Source of the DNA: an uncultured Clostridia bacterium
GTDB lineage: Bacteria; Bacillota; Clostridia; Christensenellales; Borkfalkiaceae
NCBI GenBank assembly: GCA_944354535.1
Contig: CALVPY010000013.1
Span: 1 to 60,436, forward strand
Direction of reading: 5' to 3'
Length of the DNA stretch: 60,436 bases
Below are positions 39,259 through 49,795 of this stretch, piece by piece (position 1 is the first letter of the stretch; every line of letters starts with the position of its first letter). The notes beneath the pieces were generated by a model, which worked only from the letters and a program-made list of their open reading frames with translations, searched no databases and was not told the origin of the DNA. The translations under genes and the position numbers were made by a program.

Positions 39259-40635
39259 TTAGCCGAAGTGTTTGAGGCGGTTGCGGATGCGGATGAGCGC
39301 CTTCCTTGCCGCCGTCTGCGAGGAGCCGCCGACGGAATTCCTTGCCTCTGCCGAAGTGCGCGCGAGCACCACGCCCGTGACGTCGCGTTCGAAGACGTCG
39401 CTCACCGCCTTGAACTCTTTCAAAGAGAGGTCTCTCAGCGTCTTGTTGTGCTCGATGCAGTATCTTACGATCTTGCCCGTAATGGCGTGCGCGTCGCGGA
39501 AGGGGACGCCCTTCTTGGAAAGATAGTCGGCAACGTCGGTCGCCGTCGAAAAGCCGCCCTCTGCCGCGTTGTACATCGCCTCGGAGTTGAATTTCATCTC
39601 CTTGAACATGGCGTGGAAGACGGTGATGCAGTCAAAGACCGTCTTTTCGGCATCGAAGAGGGCTTCCTTGTCCTCCTGGAGGTCTTTATCGTAGGCGAGG
39701 GGCAGCGCCTTGAGCGTCGCGAGAAAGCCCGTGAGGTCGCCGATGACCCGCCCGCACTTGCCGCGGATGAGTTCGGGGATGTCGGGGTTCTTCTTCTGGG
39801 GCATGATGGAAGAGCCCGTGGAGTAGGCGTCGGAAATTTCCCAATAGCCGAATTCGTCCGAGGTGTAGAAGATGGTATCCTCGCAGAAGCGCGAAAGATG
39901 CAGCATGATCTCGGTGAGGCAGAAGAGGTATTCCGCCACGAAGTCGCGGTCGGAGACGGCATCGATGGAGCAATTGGAGATGTCGTCGAATTTGAGGAGT
40001 TTTTTGGTCAGTTCGCGGTCGATGGGGAAGGAAGTGCCCGCGAGCGCCGCGCTGCCGAGGGGCATGACGTTGACGCGCTTGCGGCAGTCTTCGAGCCGGT
40101 CCATATCGCGCAGGAACATCTCCGAATAAGCGTTGAGGTACTGTGCGAAGTTGACGGGCTGGGCCTTGCGCAGGTGGGTGTATCCCGGAAGGATGCACTT
40201 GATATTGTCGTGCGCGACCGTCGCGAGGGTAGAGACGAAGTCGTGCAGCAGGGCGATGAGCCGGTCGATGGAGCCGCGCGCATACAGCCTCAGGTCGGTC
40301 GCGACCTGGTCGTTGCGCGAGCGCGCCGTGTGCAGCTTTTTGCCCACTTCGCCGATGCGCTTCACGAGCTCGTTTTCGACGAAGGAGTGGATGTCCTCCG
40401 CGCCTTCGACGGCAAGCGTTCCCCCGTCGATGTCCTTGAGGATGCCTTTGAGCCCTTCGCAGATGAGGGCAGACTCTTCGGGGGGGATGATGTTCGTCTC
40501 TCCGAGCATGGTCGCGTGGGCGATGCTGGCGGTGATGTCAACGCGGTAAAGTTTCTTGTCAAAGGAGAGCGATTCGTTGAAGGCGTCGGCGTCCGCCGCG
40601 GTGGGAGCGTCGAACCTTCCTTCCCAAAGTTTCAT
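39259..40635 (-). CDS. argH: Argininosuccinate lyase
   Basis: ArgH, 458 residues, cleaves argininosuccinate to arginine and fumarate. The signature loop GSSIMPQKKNPD, and TARSRNDQVATDLRLY and PGYTHLRKAQPV, are all present. ATG 40635 (MKLWEGRF) has GAGAGGT upstream; the longer frame to 40698 is not family-like. No argG is adjacent; the gene stands alone between ilvBN and the ruv cluster. Confidence 0.97.
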   Translation of the reverse strand: MKLWEGRFDAPTAADADAFNESLSFDKKLYRVDITASIAHATMLGETNIIPPEESALICEGLKGILKDIDGGTLAVEGAEDIHSFVENELVKRIGEVGKKLHTARSRNDQVATDLRLYARGSIDRLIALLHDFVSTLATVAHDNIKCILPGYTHLRKAQPVNFAQYLNAYSEMFLRDMDRLEDCRKRVNVMPLGSAALAGTSFPIDRELTKKLLKFDDISNCSIDAVSDRDFVAEYLFCLTEIMLHLSRFCEDTIFYTSDEFGYWEISDAYSTGSSIMPQKKNPDIPELIRGKCGRVIGDLTGFLATLKALPLAYDKDLQEDKEALFDAEKTVFDCITVFHAMFKEMKFNSEAMYNAAEGGFSTATDVADYLSKKGVPFRDAHAITGKIVRYCIEHNKTLRDLSLKEFKAVSDVFERDVTGVVLARTSAEARNSVGGSSQTAARKALIRIRNRLKHFG

Positions 40636-40736
40636 TATATTACCTCTCAAATGATTGTTTGTATCCTTGATTTTACATGGTTTTCGGGCAAAAGGCAAGC
40701 GTTTTGAAGGCGCGGGGCAAAATTACCGCCGAGCGG

Positions 40737-40766
40737 TTGACAAGGGCGCTCCCTTTGCATTATAAT
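40737..40766 (+). promoter_or_regulatory. Promoter of the ruv-queA-tgt cluster
   Basis: TTGACA (40737-40742), 18 bp, TATAAT (40761-40766), about 50 bp ahead of ruvC. Confidence 0.88.
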
Positions 40767-40814
40767 ATGCAGAGAATATCTTCCCCTGCGGGCGGGGGAC
40801 GGGAGGCGGCGCGC

Positions 40815-41312
40815 ATGATCATTTTGGGGCTCGACCCCGGCTTCGGGACGATGGGCTACGGCGTCATCGAAAAGGATGCCCGCGGGAACTGCCGCGCCGT
40901 CGATTACGGCGTCGTCAAGACGCCTCCGAGCGAGAACTTTGCCGTGCGGCTGTGTATGCTCGAACAGGGCGTGAACGCCCTCTTCGATAAGTTCTCCCCC
41001 GTAGAGGCGGCGATGGAGGAGCTCTTTTTCTCCAAAAACGTGACGACGGGCATCGCCGTCGCCCACGCGCGCGGCGTCATCCTGATGACGTGCTGCAAGC
41101 GCTGCGGGCGCATCTTCGAGTATAAGCCCAACCAGATCAAGCAGGCGCTCACGGGGTACGGCAGGGCAGACAAGGGGCAGATGCAGCGCTGCGTCGCTTC
41201 CCACCTGCGCCTTCCTTCGGCGCCTCGCCCCGACGACGCGGCGGACGCCCTCGGCGTGGCGCTCTGCCATGCCTTTACGAGCCGTTTTTCGGGATTATTC
41301 GGCATCAAATAG
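40815..41312 (+). CDS. ruvC: Holliday junction endonuclease RuvC
   Basis: RuvC, 165 residues, cuts Holliday junctions after RuvAB branch migration. It has IILGLDPGFGTMGYGVIE with the first catalytic Asp, MEELFFSKN with the Glu, and RPDDAADALGVALCH with the C-terminal Asp residues. GGGAGGCGG lies upstream of ATG 40815. It is the first gene of the run ruvC-ruvA-ruvB-queA-tgt. Confidence 0.96.
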   Translation: MIILGLDPGFGTMGYGVIEKDARGNCRAVDYGVVKTPPSENFAVRLCMLEQGVNALFDKFSPVEAAMEELFFSKNVTTGIAVAHARGVILMTCCKRCGRIFEYKPNQIKQALTGYGRADKGQMQRCVASHLRLPSAPRPDDAADALGVALCHAFTSRFSGLFGIK

Positions 41313-41325
41313 ACAGGTCTTTATC

Positions 41326-41916
41326 ATGATCGGATACTTAAAAGGAAAAGTTTTGGATCTCACGCCGGACGGCGCGCTCATCGAAGTGAACGGCGTCGGC
41401 TACGAGGTGAACTGCTCGGGGGCGGCGTTTTCCCGCCTCGCGCGCGGCGGCGAAGGGGAAGTTTACACCTGTATGCAGGTCAAAGAGGACGGCGTCTCTC
41501 TATACGGTTTTGCCGATCTCAAAGAAAAGGAGTTCTTTTTGAAGCTCACGTCCGTGCAGGGCGTGGGGGCAAAGATGGCGCTTTCGCTCCTTTCCGCCAT
41601 GCGCCCCGAGGAGCTCTACGACTGCATCGCGGCGGCGGATGCGAAGCGGCTCTCCGCCGTCAAAGGGGTGGGCAAAAAGACGGCCGACCGCATCATTTTG
41701 GAACTGCACGGCCAGATTTCCGCGACCGCCATTCTGAGCCATGAAGGCGCGCTTTCGCCGAGCGTCAAGGTCTCTTCCGAGGATGAGGACGCCGTCGGGG
41801 CGCTCATGAACCTCGGCTTTACCCGCCAGGAGAGCACCCGCGCCGTCGACCGCGCCCGCAAGGAGGGCGCGAGGAGCATCGAAGAAGTCATCGCTTCCGC
41901 TTTGAGGGGAATGTAA
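41326..41916 (+). CDS. ruvA: Holliday junction DNA helicase subunit RuvA
   Basis: RuvA, 196 residues. N-terminal OB domain (MIGYLKGKVLDLTPDGALIE), two HhH motifs (VQGVGAKMALSLL and VKGVGKKTADRIILEL), and the C-terminal RuvB-contacting domain (DEDAVGALMNLGFTRQESTR). It recognises the junction and guides RuvB. It begins 13 bp after ruvC; no clear ribosome site (AGACAGGTC). Confidence 0.96.
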   Translation: MIGYLKGKVLDLTPDGALIEVNGVGYEVNCSGAAFSRLARGGEGEVYTCMQVKEDGVSLYGFADLKEKEFFLKLTSVQGVGAKMALSLLSAMRPEELYDCIAAADAKRLSAVKGVGKKTADRIILELHGQISATAILSHEGALSPSVKVSSEDEDAVGALMNLGFTRQESTRAVDRARKEGARSIEEVIASALRGM

Positions 41917-41928
41917 AGGAGGGCGCCC

Positions 41929-42996
41929 GTGTTTGACGATCTTGACGAATTGGAAGGGCTCGGGGGCGACCGCCTCATTTCGAGCACGAAGGGCGAATAC
42001 GACTTAGAAGAAAACGTCCTCCGCCCCAAGACGATGGAGGACTACGTCGGGCAGGACAAGGTGAAGGAAAACCTCTCCGTCTATATGTCCGCCGCAAAGG
42101 CGCGCGGGGAGGCACTCGATCATGTCCTTTTATACGGCCCGCCCGGGCTCGGCAAGACGACGCTCGCCCATATCATCGCAAACACGATGGGCGCGCAGAT
42201 CAGGGTGACGTCGGGCCCCGCCATCGAGCGTTCGGGCGATCTTGCCGCCATCCTCACCAACCTCGCCGACGGCGACGTCCTCTTTATCGACGAGATCCAT
42301 CGCCTCAACCATACGGTGGAAGAAATTTTATATTCCGCGATGGAGGACTATGCGCTCGACATCATCGTGGGCAAGGGCCCTTCGGCGCGCAGCATCCGCT
42401 TCCCCATCAAGCGCTTTACCCTCGTAGGCGCGACGACGCGGGCGGGGCTGCTCTCGGCGCCTCTTCGCGACCGCTTCGGCATCCTGTGCCGCCTCGATAT
42501 GTACCTCCCCTCCGAATTGCAGCGCATCGTGGCGCGGTCGGCAAAGACGCTGGGTATCGCCATCGAGGAGGAGGGGAGTCTGGAGATCGCCCGCCGTTCC
42601 CGCGGCACGCCGCGCATCGCCAACCGCCTTCTAAAGCGCGTGCGCGACTTTACGGCGGTCTCGGGCGGGGCTGCGATCACGCGCGAGTCGGCGCGCGCCG
42701 CTCTCAAAAAGATGGAAATAGACGAACTCGGCCTCGACGAGACGGACAGAGGCTATCTTCGGGCGCTCATCGAAAAGTTCCGCGGCGGCCCCGCGGGGCT
42801 CGAAACGCTCGCCGCCACCGTCAACGAGGACGTCAACACCATCGAAGACGTCTACGAGCCCTACCTTTTGCAGCTCGGGTTTATCGCCCGCACGCCGCGC
42901 GGCCGCATCTGCCTCAAAGGCGGCTACGAGCACATGGGCGTCACGCCCCCCGAGGGGACGGAGGGGAAGCAGATCTCCATTTTCCCGAACGATTAG
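41929..42996 (+). CDS. ruvB: Holliday junction DNA helicase subunit RuvB
   Basis: RuvB, 355 residues, an AAA+ motor. Walker A is [14 protein letters not shown], Walker B is [10 protein letters not shown], sensor region is [19 protein letters not shown], and the C-terminal winged helix ends [12 protein letters not shown]. The start is GTG at 41929, with AAAGGAGG 7 bp upstream, in keeping with the family N-terminus. Confidence 0.97.
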   Translation: MFDDLDELEGLGGDRLISSTKGEYDLEENVLRPKTMEDYVGQDKVKENLSVYMSAAKARGEALDHVLLYGPPGLGKTTLAHIIANTMGAQIRVTSGPAIERSGDLAAILTNLADGDVLFIDEIHRLNHTVEEILYSAMEDYALDIIVGKGPSARSIRFPIKRFTLVGATTRAGLLSAPLRDRFGILCRLDMYLPSELQRIVARSAKTLGIAIEEEGSLEIARRSRGTPRIANRLLKRVRDFTAVSGGAAITRESARAALKKMEIDELGLDETDRGYLRALIEKFRGGPAGLETLAATVNEDVNTIEDVYEPYLLQLGFIARTPRGRICLKGGYEHMGVTPPEGTEGKQISIFPND

Positions 42997-43055
42997 TTCT
43001 CGCTCCGTATCTGCCGGAGGGGCGGTGCAAACGGTCAAGTCTCAGGTAAAACACT

Positions 43056-44087
43056 ATGTCGGAAGCATTGAAAACCAGCGATTTTTATTACGATCTTCCC
43101 GAGGAGCTCATCGCGCAGACGCCCGCAGAGCCGCGCGACTCTTCCCGCCTCCTCGTCTATCACCGCGAAAACAAGAGCATCGAGCACCGCATCTTCCGCG
43201 ATATTACGGACTATCTGAAAGCGGGCGACGTGCTCGTTTTGAACCGCACGCGCGTGCTGCCCGCCCGTCTCTATGCCCGCACCGAGCACGGCGGCGCCGC
43301 CGAAGTGCTGCTTTTGAAGCGTCTCGATCTCAACGAGTGGGAAGTGCTCGTGCGCCCCGGCAGGAAGTGCCGCCCGGGGGCAAAGCTTTTCGTCAACGAC
43401 GAGCTCTCCCTCGAAGTTGTTTCCGTCACCGAGACGGGCGAGCGCATCGTCCGCTTTTTCTATGAAGGGACGTTCGAAGACGTCCTCTCCCGCGCGGGTA
43501 CCATGCCCCTGCCGCCCTACATCCACGAAAAGCTCAAAGACCCCGACCGCTATCAGACGGTGTACAGCAAAGAGACGGGCTCGGCGGCGGCGCCCACGGC
43601 GGGGCTGCACTTCACGCCCGAGCTTCTCGAGCGTATCCGCGCGATGGGCGTGGAGATCGTCGAAGTGCTGCTCCATGTGGGCTTAGGCACCTTCCGCCCC
43701 GTCAAAGAGGAGAACGTGCTCGACCACAAGATGCACTCCGAACATTACGAAGTGAGCGAGGAGGCGGCGGAGAAGATCAATGCCGCCAAGCGCGAAGGGC
43801 GGCGCGTCGTCGCCGTGGGCACGACTTCCGTGCGCACGTTGGAGACGGTCGCGGACGAAAAGGGGATGCTGCACGCCTGCACGGGCGATACGAGCATCTT
43901 TTTGTACCCGCCCTACAAGATGAAGTGCGTCGACGCCCTCATCACCAACTTCCACCTGCCCGAAAGCACGCTCATCATGCTCGTCTCCTGCCTGTGCTCC
44001 CGCGAGGAAATATTGGACGTTTACAAGACGGCGGTGGAAGAGAAGTACCGCTTCTTCTCCTTCGGCGACGCGATGATGATCGTTTGA
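43056..44087 (+). CDS. queA: tRNA preQ1(34) S-adenosylmethionine ribosyltransferase-isomerase
   Basis: QueA, 343 residues, moves the ribosyl part of SAM onto preQ1 in tRNA to form epoxyqueuosine. It has [57 protein letters not shown] and [17 protein letters not shown]. It is placed before tgt as in most bacteria. The ribosome site is weak (CAGGTAAAAC). With tgt and queH three late steps of queuosine synthesis are covered. Confidence 0.96.
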   Translation: MSEALKTSDFYYDLPEELIAQTPAEPRDSSRLLVYHRENKSIEHRIFRDITDYLKAGDVLVLNRTRVLPARLYARTEHGGAAEVLLLKRLDLNEWEVLVRPGRKCRPGAKLFVNDELSLEVVSVTETGERIVRFFYEGTFEDVLSRAGTMPLPPYIHEKLKDPDRYQTVYSKETGSAAAPTAGLHFTPELLERIRAMGVEIVEVLLHVGLGTFRPVKEENVLDHKMHSEHYEVSEEAAEKINAAKREGRRVVAVGTTSVRTLETVADEKGMLHACTGDTSIFLYPPYKMKCVDALITNFHLPESTLIMLVSCLCSREEILDVYKTAVEEKYRFFSFGDAMMIV

Positions 44088-44175
44088 GGGGAATATGGAT
44101 GACCTCCTCGGTTCAGGAGCGAGGAAGACAAGGAGCGCGAGGAAAACTTGAAGGAGTTTACTAAAACGTAAGTGA

Positions 44176-45372
<1,197 letters not shown>

Positions 45373-45522
45373 CGCGTTTTCGGGCGGCTTCGCGCTGTTT
45401 CGCGCCCCTTCGCGCATGAAATCTGAGTGAAAAGGCAAATGCGCTTTGAAATCGCTTGCCAAAATTCCTCAAAACGGGTAAAATCTGAAAGGAAATTTTA
45501 ATCATAAGGAGTGTAACGGCTT

Positions 45523-46044
45523 ATGTTTTGGAGCCTTTTAGCAGATGCGGCAACGGGCAGCGACGGGACTGCGGCAACGGGCAGCTCTCTGCCGATGTAT
45601 ATCGTCCTCGGCGCCGTCATCGTCATTTTCGTCGTCTGGATGGTATTTTCGGGCAGGAAGAACAAGCAGCGTCAGAAGGAGTACACCGAACAGCTCGAGG
45701 CGATCCGCCCCGGCCATAAGGTGAAGACGGCGGGCGGCATCTGCGGCATCGTCGTGGAAGTGTGCGACGACAACACCGTCATTCTGGAGACGGGCAGCGA
45801 GACGGCGGGCAAGTCCTATATCAAGATGGACAAGGAGCTCATCGCGCAGACGGACGCCAAGGGTCCCACGCAGATCGCGCGCGAAGAGGCCGAGGCAAGA
45901 AGAAAGGCGGAAGAAGCCGAAAAGAAGGCAAAGAAGTCGGGCGAAGTCCCCGCTCCCGTTCCCGCCCGCGAGGAGCCCGTGGAAGAAAAGAGCGAGCCCG
46001 CGGAAGCAAAGAGCGAACCCGCCGAAGAAAAGGAAGAAAAGTAA
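45523..46044 (+). CDS. yajC: Sec translocase accessory protein YajC
   Basis: YajC, 173 residues. One membrane segment (about 23-45), the conserved cytoplasmic part KNKQRQKEYTEQLEAIRPGH, VKTAGGICGIVVEV, and an unusually long Lys/Glu/Ala-rich tail (about 110-173) with repeats of PAEAKSEPAEEK type. YajC binds SecDF and aids export. AAGGAGTG precedes the start. A terminator follows, and secD-secF lie 2.2 kb downstream. Confidence 0.93.
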   Translation: MFWSLLADAATGSDGTAATGSSLPMYIVLGAVIVIFVVWMVFSGRKNKQRQKEYTEQLEAIRPGHKVKTAGGICGIVVEVCDDNTVILETGSETAGKSYIKMDKELIAQTDAKGPTQIAREEAEARRKAEEAEKKAKKSGEVPAPVPAREEPVEEKSEPAEAKSEPAEEKEEK

Positions 46045-46061
46045 ATTCATAGAACGTTTTG

Positions 46062-46100
46062 CCTCCGCATACCTTAGAACAAGGGTGCGGAGGTTTTTTC
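46062..46100 (+). terminator. Terminator after yajC
   Basis: CCTCCGCA with TGCGGAGG, an inner ACCTT with AAGGG pair, and TTTTTT. Confidence 0.85.
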
Positions 46101-46138
46101 TCCGCAAAAGGGGCATAGCTTTGCCCGCGGAGGATGGG

Positions 46139-46516
46139 ATGCACGAAAACTTTTGGAAGACGGCTGCAAAAGAGGCGGGGCTTGCCGCAGCGCTTGCGAC
46201 GGTGTTCTGCCTTTTGTCGGAGGCGCTTCTTGCCGTCTTCGTCAGGGCGTATGCGCTCTCGGAGGCGACCATCATCGTCTCCAACCTTGTTCTGAAGACG
46301 GCGGCAGCGTTCGTCTTCCCGCTCCTTACGGTGCGCGGGGAGCGCGCGCTCTTCAAGGGCATGGCGGCGGGGCTTTTGTTCCTGATCCTCACGACGCTCC
46401 TCTTCGGGCTCATCGGGGGCTTCCGCTTTTCGCCGCTCTTCTGCTTAGACGTCCTTTTGTGCGTGCTCGCGGGCGGCGGCGGGGCGGCGTTCGGCAGGAA
46501 ATTGCGGAAAGAATAA
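46139..46516 (+). CDS. TIGR04086-like four-helix membrane protein
   Basis: A 125-residue membrane protein with four hydrophobic segments (about 14-36, 43-66, 72-96, 100-120). It matches the TIGR04086 pattern by size and place: in Clostridia it lies between yajC and the SCIFF gene. Function unknown. GGAGGATGGG directly precedes ATG 46139; an earlier in-frame ATG at 46085 falls within the yajC terminator. No separate promoter seen, so expression may need read-through. Confidence 0.75.
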   Translation: MHENFWKTAAKEAGLAAALATVFCLLSEALLAVFVRAYALSEATIIVSNLVLKTAAAFVFPLLTVRGERALFKGMAAGLLFLILTTLLFGLIGGFRFSPLFCLDVLLCVLAGGGGAAFGRKLRKE

Positions 46517-46524
46517 AAAAAAGG

Positions 46525-46553
46525 TTGCAAAATTTCTTGCCATCCGCTATAAT
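46525..46553 (+). promoter_or_regulatory. Promoter of the SCIFF gene
   Basis: TTGCAA (46525-46530), 17 bp, TATAAT (46548-46553). Confidence 0.85.
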
Positions 46554-46583
46554 AGAGAAAAAATCACCTCGGGAGATGACACT

Positions 46584-46736
46584 ATGATCAAGACCATCGC
46601 AAGACCTCAGGAAAGAAAGGTGACGGGCTGCGGCGAGTGCAGGAGCACCTGCCAGTCCGCCTGCAAGACGAGCTGCACGGTCGGCAACCAGTCGTGCGAG
46701 CGCGTGACGAGAGAAAGCAAGATCGAGAAGAGATAA
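46584..46736 (+). CDS. scfA: SCIFF ribosomally made peptide (six Cys in forty-five residues)
   Basis: A 50-residue precursor, MIKTIARPQERKVTGCGECR followed by STCQSACKTSCTVGNQSCE. All six Cys are present with the usual spacing (C-x2-C-x3-C-x3-C-x3-C-x6-C), and Thr/Ser near them can be thioether acceptors. SCIFF peptides are almost universal in Clostridia and are modified by the adjacent radical SAM protein to a ranthipeptide (Cys to Thr gamma-carbon) bond; a quorum-type or housekeeping role has been proposed. GGGAGATGA lies 4-5 bp upstream. It is too short for ordinary ORF callers. Confidence 0.95.
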   Translation: MIKTIARPQERKVTGCGECRSTCQSACKTSCTVGNQSCERVTRESKIEKR

Positions 46737-46770
46737 TCTTTCGCTTTGTTTTCAAACGAGCAAAAAACGG

Positions 46771-46800
46771 GGAGCAGCGGCAGCGTTGCTCCTTTGTTTC
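46771..46800 (+). terminator. Weak terminator/attenuator between SCIFF and its maturase
   Basis: GGAGCA (46771-46776) with TGCTCC (46787-46792), then TTTGTTT. It may lower maturase mRNA relative to that of the abundant precursor. Confidence 0.6.
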
Positions 46801-46865
46801 CATGTCAAAAACATGCCGCCCTTGCGGCGGAACGTACAGGCGCGGCTGTGCCGCAGAAGAACAAC

Positions 46866-48173
46866 ATGATCCACATTTTTTCCTATCACGACCATTATTA
46901 TATCTACGACGTCGGCAGCGGCTCCCTTCACGAGTGCGACGAAAAGACGGCGCGCGTTTTAGAGGGCGATAAGACGGACGTTTCGGACGAAGAACTCAAA
47001 GCCATCCTCGAGGATGCGGAAGCGCTCAAAGAGCAGGGCTTATTATATAAGGAAGAAGTCAAGGCATACCCCATGAAGAGCCATGAGGTCAAGGCGCTGT
47101 GTTTGCACGTCTCGCACGACTGCAACCTGCGCTGCAAGTACTGCTTTGCCGACGAAGGCGCGTATCACTCCAAGCGCGAAGTGATGAACCGCGAGACGGC
47201 GTTTGCCGCCATCGACTTTCTGCTCAGAGAGAGCGGACAGAGGAAGGTGCTCGAAGTCGACTTCTTCGGCGGCGAGCCCTTGATGAATCTCGGCGTCGTC
47301 AAGGATACCGTTTATTACGCCAAAGAGCAGGCTGCAAAGCTCGGCAAGCGCTTCCTCTTCACGACGACGACCAACGGCCTCCTTCTCGACGACGAGACCA
47401 TTGAGTTCTTCAACGAGGAGATGGAGAACGTCGTCCTCTCGCTGGACGGCCGCCCCGAAGTGCACGATGCCGTGAGAAAGACGGTGAACGGCAAGGGGAG
47501 CTTCGACCTCGTCATCGAAAAGATCAAAAAGTTCGTGCGTTCGCGCGGGGACAAGCACTACTACGTCCGCGGCACGTTCACCGCGAAAAACCTCGACTTT
47601 GCAAAAGACGTTTTGTTCCTTGCCGACCAGGGGTTCGATTCCATCTCGATGGAGCCCGTCGTCACCGACATCCCCGAACTGCAGATCAAGGAAGAACATC
47701 TTCCCCGTATCGAGAAGGAGTACGAAAACCTCTGCGAGGCGTATCTCGAACGCGAAGAGAAGGGGGAGGGCTTCAACTTCTTCCACTTCAACATCGACCT
47801 CGAGGGCGGGCCCTGCCTTTCTAAGCGCGTCTCCGCCTGCGGCGCGGGGAACGAGTACTTCTCCGTCGTCCCGAACGGCGACATCTACCCCTGCCACCAG
47901 TTCGCGGGGGACAGTAAATGGAAGATGGGCAGCGTCTTTGAAGGCACGCTCGACGAAAAGATCCGCTCCAAGTTCGCGGAGAGCTGCCTCTTCACGCGCA
48001 AGAAGTGCGAAAACTGCTTTGCGAAGTTCATCTGCTCGGGCGGGTGCAGCGCCAACAACTACCACTACAACGGCGATATCGAGGAGCCTTACGCCATGAC
48101 GTGCGCCATGATGAAGAAGCGCATCGAGTGCGCGATGCACATTCTGGCGGCTCGGAAATGTCGTGAAAAATAA
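46866..48173 (+). CDS. scfB: Thioether cross-link-forming SCIFF peptide maturase (radical SAM/SPASM)
   Basis: A 435-residue radical SAM enzyme. An N-terminal peptide-recognition domain (about 1-80; FSYHDHYYIYDVGSGSLHEC) is followed by the radical SAM site CNLRCKYCF (about 97-105), FFGGEPLMN, and the C-terminal SPASM-type Cys motifs CGAGNEYFSVVPNGDIYPCH, CLFTRKKCENC and CSGGCSANNYHY. It installs thioether links in the SCIFF peptide encoded just upstream. ATG 46866 gives the family N-terminus (MIHIFS), although the ribosome site is weak; the frame runs open back to 46746. Confidence 0.95.
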   Translation: MIHIFSYHDHYYIYDVGSGSLHECDEKTARVLEGDKTDVSDEELKAILEDAEALKEQGLLYKEEVKAYPMKSHEVKALCLHVSHDCNLRCKYCFADEGAYHSKREVMNRETAFAAIDFLLRESGQRKVLEVDFFGGEPLMNLGVVKDTVYYAKEQAAKLGKRFLFTTTTNGLLLDDETIEFFNEEMENVVLSLDGRPEVHDAVRKTVNGKGSFDLVIEKIKKFVRSRGDKHYYVRGTFTAKNLDFAKDVLFLADQGFDSISMEPVVTDIPELQIKEEHLPRIEKEYENLCEAYLEREEKGEGFNFFHFNIDLEGGPCLSKRVSACGAGNEYFSVVPNGDIYPCHQFAGDSKWKMGSVFEGTLDEKIRSKFAESCLFTRKKCENCFAKFICSGGCSANNYHYNGDIEEPYAMTCAMMKKRIECAMHILAARKCREK

Positions 48174-48203
48174 CAAAAATACGAAAAAGCGGCGCATTTC
48201 GGC

Positions 48204-48232
48204 TTGACGGCGAAAGGCAAAACTTATATAAT
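48204..48232 (+). promoter_or_regulatory. Promoter of secDF
   Basis: TTGACG (48204-48209), 17 bp, TATAAT (48227-48232), 60 bp ahead of secD. Confidence 0.87.
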
Positions 48233-48292
48233 GAACAAGACGGGGTTTTTCCGCACTTGCGGGAAGACCTTCACACATGACAGGAGGCAACA

Positions 48293-49795
48293 ATGGGCAA
48301 GGTAAAATCGGCGATCGTACTGACTCTGATCACCATCGTGATCGCCGTTTTATGCGTGGTATGCTTCGTGCCCTTTCCTTGCGACGGCAACGGATTAAAT
48401 TATTTTAATTCTATTCTGGGCATTGCGGAGAAGGACGCCGAACTCGGCGGATACCTCATCGGGGAGACGGAGTACGTCGGCGGCGGTTACAGCGCCGTCT
48501 ATTATCCCGAGGGGGTCATCTCCGGGAGAGATTACGAGAACAACCTCGCGGCGGCAGCCGAAGACGAGAAGGAAGAGTACGAGTCCGAGTATCAGGCTTA
48601 TGCGGACGGCGCCATCTACCTCGAAAAGGAGACGGTGCTCGACGGCGAGAACGTGAGCGAGAGCTTCAAGGAAGGCTTCGCGCGTTCGGTGGCGATCTTA
48701 GAAGATCGCTTCGAGCGTCTGCACCTTTCGGGCGCGAGCGTGCGCGTGGTCGATGACTATACGGTGAAGGTCTCCCTTCCCGCATCGTACGAGATGGCGG
48801 GCGCGGCGTTCGAGTATCTCGGCCGCATGGGCGAGCTTTCGGTGAGTTTCGGTTCGGACGAGGCGAGCGCGGAGACCGTCATCCCCGTGCAGCGCGGCAC
48901 CGAACACCCCGCAAGCTACTATATCAAGAAGGTCACGAGCCGTACGGCGAGCGGCGTTTCCTACGTCATCCTCGATATGACGGATGAGGGCAGGGAAGCC
49001 ATTGCCGACGCGACTTCCGCCGTTTCGAGCTCTTCGAGCTCCTACCTTTACTTCAACATCGGCGGGGAGGCGCTCATCACGCTCACCGTCAGCGAACAGA
49101 TCGATCAGAGCTCGCTCTATATCAGCGGCTCTTACGACGAGGAGTCTGCCGCGCTCGTGGCGACCATCCTCGATACGACGCTCAAAGGCGGCACGGAGGA
49201 CGACATCGCGCTCTCCGTGGGCGAGATGCACCGCGAACAGGCTGCCTACGGCAACAACGCCCTCATGATGCTCTACATCGGGCTCGGCGTGCTGCTTCTT
49301 TGCTCCGCGGTATTCTTCTTCGTCCGTTACGGCCGTCTCGGGTTTGCGCACCTTTATACGCTGCTCATCTATCTCATCGCGATGACGCTGTGCATTTGGG
49401 CGATCGACTTTTTGACGCTCGGCCTCGGTTCGGTGCTCGCCCTTCTCTTCGGGGCGATCGTCTTGAGCGTTTCGGATGCGATGGCATACGAATATGCGCG
49501 CAGGGAGTTTGCGACGGGCAAGACGATGACCTTTGCCGTCAAGTCGGGCTATAAGAAGTGCTTCTGGCACATCTTCGATATGCACATCGTGCTCGCCGCC
49601 CTCGGCTTCATCACTTACTTCATTGCTTTGACCGAGCTTTCGGTGTTTGCCTTCACGCTCGGCATCGGAATGTTCTTCTCGGGGCTGTGCTCGCTGGCGA
49701 TCGGCCGCTTCTGCTGGTACATCATGATGCCCTTCGCGAAGGACAAGGCCAAGTTCTGCCGCTTCAAGAGAGAGGAGGTAGAAGAAGATGACTAA
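48293..49795 (+). CDS. secD: Protein translocase subunit SecD (divergent)
   Basis: A 500-residue SecD-like protein. Membrane segment 1 is at about 5-27; the large outside part (28-330) includes the P1 region (LEDRFERLHLSGASVRVVDD, VKVSLPASYEMA); five segments follow (about 322-500). The usual motifs are weak: the DxxxxD motif of segment 4 is not clear, and there is no textbook GIA segment. Identity rests on domain order and on the paired SecF-like gene, which starts inside its end (8 bp overlap). It would use the proton or ion gradient to pull exported proteins through SecYEG. Confidence 0.75.
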   Translation: MGKVKSAIVLTLITIVIAVLCVVCFVPFPCDGNGLNYFNSILGIAEKDAELGGYLIGETEYVGGGYSAVYYPEGVISGRDYENNLAAAAEDEKEEYESEYQAYADGAIYLEKETVLDGENVSESFKEGFARSVAILEDRFERLHLSGASVRVVDDYTVKVSLPASYEMAGAAFEYLGRMGELSVSFGSDEASAETVIPVQRGTEHPASYYIKKVTSRTASGVSYVILDMTDEGREAIADATSAVSSSSSSYLYFNIGGEALITLTVSEQIDQSSLYISGSYDEESAALVATILDTTLKGGTEDDIALSVGEMHREQAAYGNNALMMLYIGLGVLLLCSAVFFFVRYGRLGFAHLYTLLIYLIAMTLCIWAIDFLTLGLGSVLALLFGAIVLSVSDAMAYEYARREFATGKTMTFAVKSGYKKCFWHIFDMHIVLAALGFITYFIALTELSVFAFTLGIGMFFSGLCSLAIGRFCWYIMMPFAKDKAKFCRFKREEVEEDD

